From the NCBI GenBank assembly GCA_007844125.1, contig CM017561.1, positions 30,348,389-30,412,388 on the forward strand: a DNA stretch of 64,000 bases, in the 5' to 3' direction. This document shows positions 48,995 to 61,670 of this stretch, in pieces. A model generated the notes under the pieces. It saw nothing but the letters and a program-made list of their open reading frames with translations, searched no databases and was not told where the DNA came from. A program made the position numbers and the translations under genes. This DNA is from Sinonovacula constricta (Eukaryota; Mollusca; Bivalvia; Cardiida; Solecurtidae). Each line of letters opens with the position of its first letter. The stretch's first letter is position 1.

Positions 48995-49194
48995 ATGAAA
49001 ATCGTCAAGTTATTTTTTTTTCATTATTAAGTTTTCTCATATTAGACACCTCCAGCAGCGATGAAATACAGCAGATGTGTTTCTTATGCACATTTAGCCA
49101 TTAACATGTTGACCAACTACGTGTCATATATTATATGAATTGCACCTGCGTGCATTTAGACTATTTGTATACTGACGACTTCGATACAAATTAA
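48995..49194 (+). pseudogene. Broken copy of the small secreted-peptide ORF (copy A)
   Basis: Counterpart of the intact ORF at 61,461-61,670. Relative to that copy it is 10 nt shorter in the T-rich leader, which shifts the frame, and in the intact frame codon GAA has become TAA (49,102-49,104). The cysteine codons of C-F-L-C and C-T-C are kept. About ten substitutions fall within 40 nt around the leader/mature junction, while the next 130 nt differ at about three positions and the 210 nt upstream at about four. Confidence 0.5.
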
Positions 49195-49430
49195 CACTAT
49201 ACTGGCTTGTGAATAAGTTTGTGACTCAGACCAATATTCATCTTCTTCCATATTTACTTAATATAAATAATAGTTTTATATAAGTAAAAATGCATATAGG
49301 ATATTACGATACACCGCTTCTGAATAAACGAACTAAGACATGCGAATGTTCAACCTTTTATTACATTTTCTCTTAAAAACTGGTTTCTGAGGATACCCAG
49401 AATATTGAATTGCATGAATATCACACGAAA

Positions 49431-49739
49431 CTAGTTTTTAATTCGAAGCATATTATTTCTGTAAATAACTGGACAAATTGCACAGATATTCTGTATATAA
49501 TTTTGTATGCGATGAAGTTTAGGATTACTTCGTATCTTTAGACAAGGGGGCATTTTCCATGCATGTTTAGCTGTTATAATCGATATATTGTCGATATACA
49601 CGCCTTTCATTTTCTCATCTCCCTGGCTCCTCCGTGATAGTGTTGCCTTGCTGAGAATAATTTTCTGAAAGCTCTTATTACAAACGACTTGCAAATGAAT
49701 GTCAATATTTGCAATATTCGGAATATGGATGTGGATCAT
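49431..49739 (-). other. Open frame also open in copy B, probably not coding
   Basis: 102 codons here and 87 codons in the copy at 61,907-62,170, where the first codons are lost by a frame change near the start. Of about ten differences over the shared part most are amino-acid-changing, so there is no sign of purifying selection. No domain is recognised. Confidence 0.15.
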
Positions 49740-50496
49740 GTTGTTAACGCTGAATTTTGGTTTCTCTTTTAATCGAATCCGGTGAATTGTGCTAAATACT
49801 TTATAAACACTTTATGAGTATACCTTTTGTGTTACTTTTCCTGGAAAAAGTCGTGATTGCGCAAGAATAAGTAATGACTTAAACCTATGAATATCAATAT
49901 GAATACCATTTATTTAGGATGACTGAAAAACAGGAGAAAACCCCAATAATATGTATGGATATATGATGAGCATCAATACAAACGAGCCATTCGAACTTTT
50001 CTATTTTCTAGAGCACTTATACCGTTGTGCTTGTCAACATGCCCCAATATCATCCGAATATTATTACACTTTGAGGAAGGGTGTCTAACAGTCTATATGT
50101 CACCAAGTCCATTAAACCACACTGGAAGAGACAAAAAGTAATTGTTTACTACTATATATTGATTTAGTCCTCGGTTTATTCTAGAAGACGGTCCCTTGTG
50201 AAATGGCTTTTATTTTCAGTGAGCTTCATTTGAAAGTCTGTCGTGGATTTCACTTGCTTTGTATCTAACATTTCTTCCTAACACTTGATATTATAAGAAT
50301 AGATTTTAGATTGATTTGATGTTTATATACCTAATTAACTAATCCTACGATTATAAACATCTGTTTCACACACATGTTCTATTTATGTAATTTAAACTAC
50401 AAACACATTTCCATTAGGAGTCAGATGTTTAAAGTACTTTTAATTATTCAAATCTAAAACTTAAACTTTTAAAAGTATTCCATCATTGTTAAATAA

Positions 50497-50616
50497 ATCA
50501 GACTAAATGGTATAAATTCAAAGAAACACACCTTTGCCGTTAACGCCTGGGGTGTTCGTTATATACTTCGACCTGAACTCTTAAGGAGCTACGACAGAAA
50601 CACTCTCCCAATGTAG
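50497..50616 (+). other. Conserved exon-like 3' block (copy A)
   Basis: After an upstream TAA (50,494-50,496) the frame reads I-R-L-N-G-I-N-S-K-K-H-T-F-A-V-N-A-W-G-V, then R-Y-I-L-R-P-E-L-L-R-S-Y-D-R-N-T-L-P-M, and stops at TAG 50,614. About 100 bp (50,519-50,618) are identical to copy B, whereas the 60 bp upstream differ at several sites. Two of the upstream changes (AGA/CGA and CTA/TTA) are synonymous in this frame. There is no clear acceptor and no ATG. It may be a terminal exon or simply an unmutated patch. Confidence 0.25.
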
Positions 50617-51398
50617 AATGTAAAGTTTAACTTTCTTAACTAATGTTGTTGTTTTAAGTCTTAACGCGTTTAGCAAGACAACACCCGTTATCTACTAGAT
50701 GGGCTTCTTATCATCTTGCATTCCATTTAATTAGATTTTTTTTTTTTTGGTCCTCAGTATTTTTACGTTCTTTATCTTCTTTTAATTTGTTTACCAAGTT
50801 GTAGATTGTATTAAAATAGTCAACATATGCAGACATTTAAAAGCTCTCGGTGTGCAACCATCAATACTTCGTGAATGTAGCCTTGCAGCGGAAGTAGACC
50901 ATTAACAACTTAAAATATACACTGTCTTAGGCGATAAGGGAAATTTAAAACTTGTGCTAAAACTGTTATTTGCTATCTGACGATAAAATGATAAACATAG
51001 TATATTAAGAAAACTGTCTCCATATATCATTGCATACCCTAAAGGTCGGTATTCTGAAATGAGGGTAATGAAAGGGATATCGCTATAGGTATGCGGTTTA
51101 CTTGCAACGTTTGTTAATTAATAAAATTAATTGATATTTAACACACAAAATAAGACACTTTGGGGGAAGTAAGTGATAATGTATTATATATTACATATTT
51201 TACAGAGCTAACAGCGTTATGTTTTGTAAGTATTTTGTTCTAAATACAATGTACCAGACTATTGGAATAGCTTGTTTTATAAAAAAATATAATATCTATT
51301 CGATTTTGAAACAAACTTTTGACACAATTGCTATTAACAAAACAATGAACTTGAATGAAAAAAGTATGAATGATTTTATCCTTACAGCTCCACGGACA

Positions 51399-52209
51399 TC
51401 ATATATATTATTGATAACGTATGTGTGATTAACCTGCTACGCGGGTCCAAACGGATTTTATGCCCATATCTATGTCACAAGTAACAGTCTATTTGTTGTC
51501 ACCTCGTATAAAAGATTTTTAGGTTCACAAGAGCTTTCGATCGACATAAAATATTTAAGAATAAATTAAATCCCCTTGTTGTTGCATTTATGTCATGAAG
51601 TCATGTTTGTCAATCTACTATAGTTAAGAATATTTGTACATATTCCCTTATGTACACTAGTATAAATTTTTCATCGATTTCGGTAGAAAATAGGATTCAA
51701 TTTGACTTAGATGGAAAGGGGAAGCGCCAATTATAAAGTTGTGGGGACCTTGGCTACAAATAGGCTGAAATCTTATTTGTTTTAAAGGATCGTGTTGTAT
51801 ACACAATTTGTATTTTTCACTGGCACTGTTTATTTGTTAATCAATTTGTCATCTTAACTGAAAGCGAAAATTTATTTTCATAATTTCTGAATTAATAAAA
51901 ACGAAACAATGCATTTGGTTATAAAAAAGATGTCACGATAGATCGAATACTAGGTGTTTGAATGACCAACGATCTAAACCGCTCGAGAAGCCTTTAGACG
52001 TTAAATTTCTTTATTAAGCACTTACATAAATAGTCTTTTATTCTATATTATCATTTTTATTCTATAAATTTCATTAATGAACATAAATAACCATCGTGGT
52101 TCCTTTTCTATATAAATTGACACTAATCTATAATAAATCATATTAATTTAGAATGAGATCTGTTATACAAATTACCAAACATACAGCATTCTAATCACGA
52201 GTCAGCGAA
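51399..52209. other. Spacer between duplication copies, left part
   Basis: A+T-rich with no supported gene. Some of it may belong to the duplicated unit, since copy B is cut off at the window end. Confidence 0.5.
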
Positions 52210-52400
52210 GAGGACATGTCTTTATTTGACCTGACAGAAAGCTCTTGGGAAACATCAACGTTTGACGAATAAACAGTCACCACACGTCGTGTGCCCAAAG
52301 AAGGCTGCTGGTCAATGTAAATCAGAGAAAGCCACGAATATAACACTTTTTCCATCAATGGAGCCTCGTCGCTATCCGCGAACTATATCCTGGCAAGGAC
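52210..52400 (-). pseudogene. Terminal-exon-like fragment, C-x-Y-x-P-W-S family, copy 3
   Basis: The minus strand has TTCGTGGCTTTCTCTGA, GTGACTGTTTATTCGTCAAA, TTGATGTTTCCCAAGAGC and TCAAATAAAGACATGTCCTC (AATAAA from plus-strand 52,221-52,226). These align with the 7.0-kb copy (CTGACTGTTTATCTGTCAAT, TTGACTCCCAAGAAAATC, CCAAATAAAGGCATGTCCTC). The C-terminal C-G-D-C-L-F-V frame before TGA is kept, but the Y-x-P-W-S part is lost to substitutions and a stop. It is the most decayed at protein level and the best preserved in the 3' block. Confidence 0.4.
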
Positions 52401-52904
52401 AAAGGCATGTGGACAACCAATTATCTAGCATTGAAGACCTGGTATTTAAATATTGAGTACTAAATCCAATACAGTTGCTTTGCGGGCAAACTATGTACAT
52501 ATATGACACCGATATTTCTGTTATTAAACTGGCACCAGAAGGTCAATATGCCATTTGTAAAGAGACCACAGACATGAACGCAAACGACATACTTACCAAC
52601 CGTTTTAAGAATTATGTTTATATATAGATTGCACGCAAAGCAACTGTCCCTGTGTATATATATTGAGTCTACTGAGTTTTTTTTCCATAAATTTCTCCAC
52701 TATAAAGATTTAATTATGTTATATTTATACATTTACTTTGATCATATATGTTTGATTTTTTAAATCGTATTGGATTGTTTCTGTAAAAGAATCAACGTGC
52801 TTGTACAGAAACAGAAATTCTATTCGAAGAAACCGGACAATTGTTTGGAAGGACCAATGCAGGTCAGCTTTGAACACTTTCGTACATGAAAGTACTACTA
52901 CTAC

Positions 52905-52990
52905 TAACGAACCGTACTCGAACCCAGACCATCGGCTGATTAGTTACACGCCGGCGACTGAAAGTGCTTGGCCAAGGACGTCCGCTACAA
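52905..52990 (-). mobile_element. tRNA-like SINE head remnant
   Basis: On the minus strand CGCCGGCGTGTAACTAATCA and GATGGTCTGGGTTCGAGTAC resemble the anticodon-arm and T-arm (B box GGTTCGAGTAC) of a tRNA-derived SINE. No body or tail could be followed and the 5' arm does not fold as a tRNA. Confidence 0.4.
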
Positions 52991-54176
52991 TCATAAACAA
53001 AAAGACGTGTTGTATAAATTAATATGAAACACTTTATATCTTTCTTTTGACAAGCAAATCATTTTCACGGACATTAGTAACGCCCATTTCCAAACGTGTT
53101 GATTGAAGAGATTATCGAATGTATACCGTAGTGTTCGACGAATAAAAGTAGAACTTCTGTACATATCTATATAAAGCTGATTCTAATGCCTTCGTCAATA
53201 GAGTTTCTATCAACTACTAGATAAGTATACGTTACGGCAATACAGATTTGGTTACAAGTCAATATTGTACTTGGCACCAAGTTCGCATTTGATATATGTC
53301 CTGCGACGAGCAAATTCTGTCAATCTTAAAGAGAGACTCATTTGTTGTTGTTTTTTAAATTGTTTGGTTTACGACATGTATGACGTATTGATACTTTTAT
53401 TGTTTATTCATTGTTTTAATGCTTTTATGAATACACAGAAAGTAGACTTTTAAATGCTTTTTGTTTCGTGTTAATAATAAAACAAGACCATTAAAGGCAG
53501 TTTTTACCGACTATTCTAAAGTAAGAATTTGCTCAAGTCATGGATTTCAATCAACAATATTTTCATATTTAGGTATTTAGGTACATGTCCGTATTTTGCA
53601 TGATATATTTATTTTGCAACGTAGAGCTTAATGTCGCATTGAAACTGTATAAATAAGCTTAGATTTTTGGTATGAAAATTGTGACTTGGGCTTAAGTCAT
53701 GACTTAAACATAAGAGTGTTTGGTAAATACGACCCTATGACTGTGAAGATTGCCTACAAAACAGTCAATATATATAGAAGTTATTAATCAATATAATCAA
53801 TTGTACTTGTTCCGAACTTGTTCCGAACTGTAAAGTCAGTCAGACTTCACGTTCTGATCTGCTGTGCATTGGTTGACTAGTGCTCACTTACCCTCATTCC
53901 AAATACAGGACAGTTTAACACAACTACTTACTTCTCTGCTTTTCTTTAAGGAATATCAAATGGCCCACATGACAAAAATGCTAAATTAACACTCCCTGTA
54001 GAGAAACAGACAGTAGTCGTACATAATACCCCTAATAGATATTACGAACGTAGCTTCTGATATTATCCTTATTTGACTAAAATAAAAAATTAATGTTTGG
54101 AAGCTTTGATGAGGAATACTATTTCAGTACAGCAATTTAATTTCCTCGAAACCATGTTATTGATTTGTTTTATTTT
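52991..54176. other. Spacer between duplication copies, right part
   Basis: No supported gene or repeat. A short direct repeat TTGTTCCGAACTTGTTCCGAACT lies at about 53,806-53,829. Confidence 0.5.
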
Positions 54177-54378
54177 TGAGATACATCGCAGCGACCAGTT
54201 ATGACCAAACATGATCATTATAGCGACGGTCAGATGTTTTGGTTGAGAACGACCCAAAACAAATGTCTAGGTACAACCACCGGCACACCAAGGGTCACAT
54301 GGGAGACCCTTCCACATTATATTCTTCGCCCGAACGGGACTCAAACCCACGCGGTGAGAGGACTAGCTATGTAATTTT
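54177..54378 (-). mobile_element. tRNA-derived SINE, family 2, degraded
   Basis: The plus strand reads TGAGATACATCGCAGCGACC, ACCACCGGCACACCAAGG, GGAGACCCTTCCAC, ACGGGACTCAAACCCACGCG, GTGAGAGGAC, the reverse complement of the family 2 copy at 16.3 kb in the same order. The head is truncated. No target duplication was found. Confidence 0.75.
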
Positions 54379-57300
54379 TAAATACTGAAATACTTATGGT
54401 CGTACGCATTTGTTTGAGATTGTTAAAATATGTAAGCCAAAGAAATATAAACAACTTCGGGATAAATAGAACACGTTGACTGAGTAATCAGGTTTCATGC
54501 TTTTATTACAACATCGTTAAACAGAACGCAAATGATGGTCATGTGTAAAAAAACTAAAACAATGATTCTAGAAGCTTGTGACTGGCACCATCTTATGTTG
54601 TTGTTATATTTCAGTTGCCTGTTCGCACATGCACTGTTGACTGGCTGATCTTTGCAGTGGTTTTGCTGAGACATTTGTCTTCCCTTGTCTTTGTGTTTTT
54701 CCCTAGTAGTGATAATAGCTGAACGTTGCAAAAATGACATGTTTTATCACAAGGCGTGTGGGCATAATGTAATGAATACACTGAACGAAAGTATGGGGTC
54801 ATTTAAATATGCTAATTTTAAATTGAAATGAAATTCGTGCAAGTAACAAAGTTTCTTTTATTTGAATGGTGCATTTTTGCAGTCAATATAATTATTTCAT
54901 GGTGTTGTTACTAAGTATGCTAAGACTAAGTCTAAAATGCTTTGTCATATTAATTACCCTCCAGAGGGCAGAAATGTAACAAAAAACTTCTTTGACAAAA
55001 GTTTCCTTTTATGCATATTTTCATTTAGACCTTCATGAAACTTAGTCAAAAAAGTACATGTAATCTATCATTTAAGGTCGATAATTCGTACTTTCAAACC
55101 TTTAAAATGTGCAATAAAACTGTTGTATTACCAAATATTGCCTCCTTCTATGTAGAAATTGTCAACGTCCCCTCAGCACTTCACCTCACGCGTTCAAGTC
55201 TAAGTCAGAAGAAAACCTTTATAAAATATTATTTATATTTATTGTTCGTTGTTCTCTCTTGGTTATTTTTCAAACGGCTTTCTTAATCACGATTATAATT
55301 GTGCTAGAACAATACAAAATTCCAAGAAAAATAAAAAGGCATTTATTTTTATATTTTGTACGTTATATGTCTTGCTTAATTCGCCGAAATTAATTAATAA
55401 CCATTGTTTTATCAATAAAGTTTAGTTTCCGCATCATGTTATGTTAATATCCAAATTGTCAATACATGCTTTTCAATTAAAACCCAGCAGTTACATACCA
55501 CCAGCTCATCATTACAATTACCTATATGATGTAAAACGCAGTAAAATATCCATAAACTCCGCAAGTACATCCATTTTATGTGGGATGAGCATGCATTTAC
55601 TACGAAACTGCTTTATGAATGAACATAAAACCAACAAAGCAAGACTTTTTGCAACAAACAGTCAACTAAAGCAGAGCTTAACGTATACATCAACAAAATA
55701 AAGTACTGGTGTTTCGAAACGTTCTTCGTAGCATACCAAGTAAAACAAAAGAAGCAACTAAGTTCAGACGTGGCCCAATCCACCTTTAAAATTTTCAATT
55801 AAAAATGCACATTTGTCAAAAACAAACTCACTCTGCCGCTCGGCTTTCAAAACTTAATTTAGTATAAGTATAACTTAATGTATCCAGGTATTAACAAGTG
55901 AGTTGTCTAACAACTGCACCACAAAAAAGTGGGCATATCAAACACACACCTATTAAAGGGGTGGAAAATGAACACTTGCTTTTGTCAAGTCCAATAGTTT
56001 ACAATTGTTGTTTATGTTATATTTCGGTACCTTAATAATCATACTAAATGATATTTTTGTATATTATGCTGTATAACTAAGAAGTTTTAACATTTCTCTT
56101 TCGTGAAAGTATAGTTATAATACACTTGTTAATAATTTATTATTAAGTTGATAACGTGATATTGCATTTAAAAATGTATAGAATATAAGTAGTGTTTCTT
56201 ATTTGAAGATTTGCTAGAAATTCCTGGATATGTGATAAGGTATAATATTTCGTGAAATTCTAAAACAAATTCTCACCCATTGCTCTAAAATTAGATATTT
56301 TATGTAATTTACATTAGATAATGAAACATGAACATTTCTGTGGTTTTTGGCGCCATTCAGTCTTTTCTTTATTGTTATATACTGGTACATTCTTAATGTC
56401 ATGGTTAATCGAGCTTGAAACTTGAAACAGAAGTAAGTGTTTTGTTGTTGTACATGCATGAGTAGGTTTCTTCAGCAAATTATGGTGCGAAGACAATACT
56501 TTTACTGCTAAGACTTTTATACACAGGATCACTTAATTGCAACTTACAGCTGTTCATAATCTGAACAATAGGCCATATAGAATATTTCTGGTTTAGTGAA
56601 TTTTAAACAATGTCAACAATTGAGTCACATTGGTCACTTGATCAAACCTGCAAATCCTCCACTTTGCCAGCATTTCTTTTAGCTTTATTAGTGTTTCATG
56701 TAGACAGCTTTACCTAAAACTAAAAGAAGCAACTAAGTACAGGAGTGGCCCAATCCACCTTTAAAATTTCCAATTTATAGTGCTTTATTACTGTTTCATG
56801 TAGACACATTTACCTATCAGTTTATAAATAAACGTTGTCTCATTTGTGTTACGTGTTTTACACCACTTTGACAGTTATTAGTAGAAGCTGATATTAAACA
56901 AAAATTATGTCACCTTGGTCAATGAACGTCTAATAGCTCTGAATACGTCATTGCACACGGCGCTTTGATTTGTTATGTTTTTATTTTAACACAAACTGTA
57001 CAATTATTTCCCCAGCCGGCGACAGAAACAACATCTCAATACAATGGAAATGGTGAAAATACATATTACCCTGGCCATGAATAATTTCTTACTTTGTCCT
57101 ACGGGCACAAGTAAGATAATTTTTCAAAATTGTCAAAAGTGCATGATATGTTCGCAGTACAGTTTTTTTTTTTGTGTAACAAAGCAAGTTTCAATGTTTG
57201 TTTTGATGTATATAAAATTTCCACTAAAATTAATAAGGTATGTATAGTAGTTTACTATCCTGTGATTATAATTAATTAGTGTCAAAGGTCATTGGTGACC

Positions 57301-57925
57301 ATATTTGAGAAAAAGAAACGTGTCTTTCAGCGTTCATAATGTCAAAGCAGACGCTGAAGATTTATTTCTGTAATGAATATTACATTTTTATACGTGTTTA
57401 TATTTCTCACTGAGACACCAAAAATACACAACCACGGATTTACCAAATCACTAAGATGTTAGTGTTGTATCACAACAAAACAAGATCACATTCAAATGGT
57501 TGTTACTGCTCCTTCTTCAGTTTGCAAAGTGTATTTGCGCATTGAATAATAACAACATATTCGGAATATTATTATCACACTAGTATTCTCTTATTTTTAT
57601 AATTTTTAATAAATATTTATTATAAACTCTATTTTTGGCAACATTTGTCTATTCCCAAAATCTTTATTTGTATCCGCCAATCGATATGGAACATTTGTTG
57701 CAAAGTTTGAGATGTAAAGAAACTTTTCTGTCCGCAATATATTTAACGTATACATTAACTATCAGTTTTGTTCTAAATGTCAGCAACATAATTCCAAGAC
57801 ATCAAGAGAAACATTAACAACAGTGGCATCACATAAGTGCTCTAAAAAGACCCTACAACATATTTGGTTTGGCAGGAACCATAAAAAGCTATATGTCGTA
57901 TAACAACAACAACAAATTACATTCT

Positions 57926-58087
57926 AGCCCCTAATCTCTCTTTACTACTTACAAAGCCATTTATCCTTAGCCGTGTAGCCTCCCAAGTCTTTTCGAAATG
58001 TCAAAAATATACTCTTTTTTGATAGCGACACTAACTTTACAGACAATGATTACATTCGATAGTCGAGCGACAGATATATTTCTCGCA
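57926..58087. repeat. Dispersed conserved block, family 4, copy 4 (duplication copy B)
   Basis: The counterpart of 44,602-44,770, with CTCTCTTTACTACTTACAAAG, CGAAATGTCAAAAATATAC and GCGACACTAACTTTACAGAC all kept. Confidence 0.5.
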
Positions 58088-58528
58088 ATTCCTTTCTGCA
58101 AACTCAAAGACACAAAACGAATGCAAAGAGAAAACAAAAGTGTTCTGTTACCACTAACTGAGCGTCGACACTAAATATAATATCATGTTCACAGTTACAT
58201 GTAATAATTAATCACGTTGTAAAACATCAAACATTTGTTATTCTCAAACATTATTTCATACTATCGTTATGCATTTCATACATTGGCGACATAAACCTAT
58301 TATCTTACACTTCAATCGTCACAACGACATAATATATGAATGTGAGCATATTTTATTCATTCTAAAGAAGATGTACAAGTTATAGGCCCAAATTAAATAC
58401 AAGGCTTGAAATAAATGTGTTCATTTCAGTACAACATATATAATTTGTTATTTATTTTACTGTTTTGTTTTATTTACAGACATGAGATAGGAAATTAATT
58501 ATACCTCTTCGTACTCTTAAATTGAAAA

Positions 58529-58726
58529 ATTATAATCACGGCATTGCAAGACTGACTAATAAGTAGCAGAATTAACAACTTTCGAAATATTGCTATATAT
58601 GAAACATTTGAGCAACAGATAATTTCGTCTTCTTTATACGAATCCAATATATGCATATAAATTAAACAATTTAGCACATGCAACTACTATAAGACAATAT
58701 TGTAATGTTAGACCTACTGTGACGTT
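58529..58726. other. Copy-B-specific block replacing unrelated sequence in copy A
   Basis: 198 bases flanked by duplicated sequence but with no match to the 613 bases at the same place in A. No element recognised. Confidence 0.65.
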
Positions 58727-59249
58727 TATGAGTATTTTTAAAATTGCTTTTAAATATATAAGAATTTTAAGTTAAAATCTATATTCAGATTGATTATGAG
58801 ATCGAACTTCTTAAAATGATTGCTGACACTGACTGCAAACATCTGCGACAAATACAAATTCGCTGGGAAAATTATGTTTCAGTTTTGGAAATAGTAAGGA
58901 CTGTATATAACAGACGGTGCAAGTTTATCTCATTTAAATCAATTAACAAATGTCCTTAAAATGTCATTGTGAGCTATAATGTATTGTGTTTTAAAGAATG
59001 CTTACTTTTTTATATACGTAAAAAAATGTTTCAAATGTGGAACATTTCTTTGGCAAAGTTGCAGCACTTGGATATAATTTTTATAACAGATGTAAAATAC
59101 AAGTGCCGTTCAATATAAATTTTTATATGAGTCTAAATGTGAGTTGTTTCTTAAAATAGTTGTACAATGTAGAAATAATATTTTTTTCTGAAATAATGAC
59201 AATGATGTTAATGTATACCCACCTAACTCAATCGCCTCCCATGTCCATA

Positions 59250-59417
59250 TTGCCGACTGAAGCCGTTCCAAGGCGGTATCAGTCGGGTTTGCTCCTATTG
59301 TTAAATGACTCATCACAGATTTGTTCTCACTTTTACACTTTGCTCCTTGGTCCTGTGTCTTTTCAATGTTTGTATATGTTGCAATGCTCATAGAACTTTG
59401 TCTTATATATTCTTATT
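59250..59417 (+). mobile_element. Dispersed SINE-like element, subfamily 2, present only in duplication copy B
   Basis: CATATTGCCGACTGAAGCCG, TTCCAAGGCGG, AATGACTCATCACAGATTTG and TTGCAATGCTCATAGAACTT follow the subfamily 2 order. The matching place in copy A (about 46,370) goes from GGTCACCTTG to AAGGTTTCC without it. The 5' half and one internal segment are missing. Confidence 0.8.
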
Positions 59418-59734
59418 AAAGGTTTCCTTAGCCTATATTTTGGCATCTCTGAGACAGTTCGTAACTAAATTGCTCTGGGCACTAAATAAGCTCGGCTGTG
59501 CAGTTGATAAATGAGCTGAGGCAGGCGATTTTTAAAACTTTTTATCCCCTTTTACTTCACTGGATTATAGTATAAAATGAATATTGATTTAGCATATGTT
59601 ATATTTTAGTTTTATCATATGTGAAAGTTATGGTGTGTTGTAAATGTACATGTACAATTTACATTTTCTGCATTTACAACTGAACTTTAACGAAATTGAA
59701 GAACATTCTGTGTATGTTTCATCATTTAAAATGT

Positions 59735-59934
59735 CTTATGTTTATGTGTAATAGAATAGCAAACGGTTGCTGATGTGATCTCTGTAAATAAAGATCCAAA
59801 CCAGCCACAGTAATCGTCAGTCAAGTCCTCCCCTGTGCTGAAAAGTCGTCCATTGATTAACCAGTGATAAAAGCTGCATGTATCATTCCCACCATTGACA
59901 ACACGAAAACTCATTTCTCTCATGGCCGATCATT
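59735..59934 (-). pseudogene. Cysteine-rich candidate exon, duplication copy B
   Basis: Counterpart of 46,820-47,024. On the minus strand the acceptor TGTCATTTTTCAG is intact, but the donor has changed from AAG/GTATTT to AAG/ACATTT. Five nt are missing before N-D-T-C relative to A, so the frame entering from the acceptor (M-I-G-H-E-R-N-E-F-S-C-C) hits TGA. In the other frame, from an internal ATG, it reads M-R-E-M-S-F-R-V-V-N-G-G-N-D-T-C, then S-F-Y-H-W-L-I-N-G-R-L-F-S-T-G-E-D-L-T, then D-D-Y-C-G-W-F-G.., and stops soon after T-H-K-H-K. With a frameshift and no donor this copy looks dead. Confidence 0.45.
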
Positions 59935-60342
59935 CTGAAAAATGACAACAGTCTCCTAGCACACGTTACAAAAATATAAATAAATGCTCTTTATGTAAAA
60001 AAAGAAGCGACACTTAATTCGTATCGTTGTGAATTTATATATAATATTATAAATTATGTGGTTTGTTTTAAACGCATAGCTTTTCTTGTTGTCTGACAAT
60101 ATCTTCAGTCCTTATTAATACCTCACATAAAAGAAATGGCGGGTTTACAGAATTTTAGCTGCTCTTTTGTTAACTCGTACTGGCCATGAATTACATTTTT
60201 TCTACGAATACATTACATATGTCGTCATTCATACGAATATGTGTTTCTAGAAGACTTACTTAAATCTTCCTTAGAACGAATTTATCAAGAATGTACAAAT
60301 AGCTTAATCCAAATACGGCATTCATAATATAGAGCACCCATA

Positions 60343-60737
60343 TACTTAATCCCACTAGGATAACTATGTATCATTGTGTTTCCAATCCGCGATGATAGCA
60401 CGTGTATTATATCATGGACAATGTTCATTAAGAATAACCATGCATTGGAATCACGGTGTTATTAATACATGGGGATAGCACGTGTATGATATCACGGACA
60501 ATGCTCACTAAGAATAACTATGTATTAGAATCACGGTGTTATCAATACACGAGGATAACACGTGTATCATATAACGGAAAACGTTCACTAAGAATAACTA
60601 TGTATTAGGATCACTGTGTTATCAATATACGATGATAACACGTGTATGATATCACGAACAATGTTCACTAAGAATAACTATGTATTAGGATCACTGTGTT
60701 ATCAATACACGAGGATAGCACGTGTATGGTATCACCG
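60343..60737 (+). repeat. 80-bp satellite, five units including a diverged first (copy B)
   Basis: The anchor G(T/C)TCA(C/T)TAAG occurs at 60,423, 60,503, 60,583 and 60,663, each 80 bp apart, after a diverged first unit starting near 60,343. The last unit and its exit sequence (GTATGGTATCACCGAAAATG) are as in copy A, so the number changed inside the array. Confidence 0.95.
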
Positions 60738-60965
60738 AAAATGCAGCATGGGTTTAGACTATGATTGCTGGCCGCCATATTTGTCGCTAAAACGGCTAAC
60801 GTTCTCAAATAACTTATTGGTTATCGCTAAGCAGCCATCATGTAAAACAATGAATTGTGCACATGACATTGTCGGTAATATTTTTATACAGAAAAAAGAT
60901 AATGGGATGGATAATATGGAAGTATTAATATAAAGTATCATTATTTGTTTATATTCTAGTGTTGT

Positions 60966-61008
60966 AAGGGGCATCCCTGGTGAAGTTGTAGAGTTGCCGA
61001 TCTTAATA
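60966..61008 (+). mobile_element. Possible SINE family 2 head fragment (copy B)
   Basis: GGGGCATCCCTGGTGAAGTT and GTAGAGTTGCCGATC. It is slightly closer to the family 2 head (GAGTCGCCGAC) than the copy A version. Confidence 0.45.
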
Positions 61009-61460
61009 TATACATTTGTCTAATTATAGACAAAGAGAACGGCTATCGAGTCAATTTTAAAAGTACACTATGTCACGCATGTATTGTTCAAGAGTACATA
61101 CTGTAAAATGTAACTAACGACCAACCTCACTTTCAAGCAATTAAATCAATACTAAAGCACCGACGCTTCACGAACTGTTCGACGATTATCAGACCATTTT
61201 CATCAATTGGCAAGCTTGTGCTAATTTGGATAAGTTGCTAAATTTCTGGATTCTGTTTCAGATCGATTTAGATATTTGAACTTCAATTATGTCTCGGGGT
61301 TGTGAAGCATACACTGTACATGTTTATCACCCTATGATAAGTTTGATATTGTATTTAAAAATAAATATTAATCATACGTACATTATGCACAATATCAAGG
61401 TAACAATTCAGAAACAAAAACATCATTAAATCCGACGTTAAACTTTTTGTGATAGAGATA

Positions 61461-61670
61461 ATGAAAATTTTCAATTTGTTTATTTTGTTATTTTTTTCAT
61501 TATTAAGTTTTCTCAAGTTAGGCACCTCCTACAGCAATGAAATTAGACAGATGTGTTTCTTATGCACATTTAGCCATGAACATGTTGACCAACTACGTGT
61601 CATATATTATATGAATTGCACCTGCGTGCATATAGACTATTTGTATACTGACGACTTCGATACAAATTAA
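61461..61670 (+). CDS. Candidate small secreted cysteine-containing peptide, 69 aa
   Basis: ATG at 61,461, TAA at 61,668-61,670. Residues 1-24 (M-K-I-F-N-L-F-I-L-L-F-F-S-L-L-S-F-L-K-L, then G-T-S-Y) look like a signal peptide with a positive start, hydrophobic core and small polar residues before cleavage. The mature part of about 45 residues carries C-F-L-C (Cys32, Cys35) and N-C-T-C (Cys53, Cys55) and an acidic end Y-T-D-D-F-D-T-N. A GTG-started extension four codons upstream is not credible in a eukaryote. Copy A is broken by a frameshift and a nonsense change. The leader differs from copy A much more than its flanks do. No family is recognised. It may be a single-exon peptide gene, an exon of something larger, or chance. 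Confidence 0.35.
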   Translation: MKIFNLFILLFFSLLSFLKLGTSYSNEIRQMCFLCTFSHEHVDQLRVIYYMNCTCVHIDYLYTDDFDTN

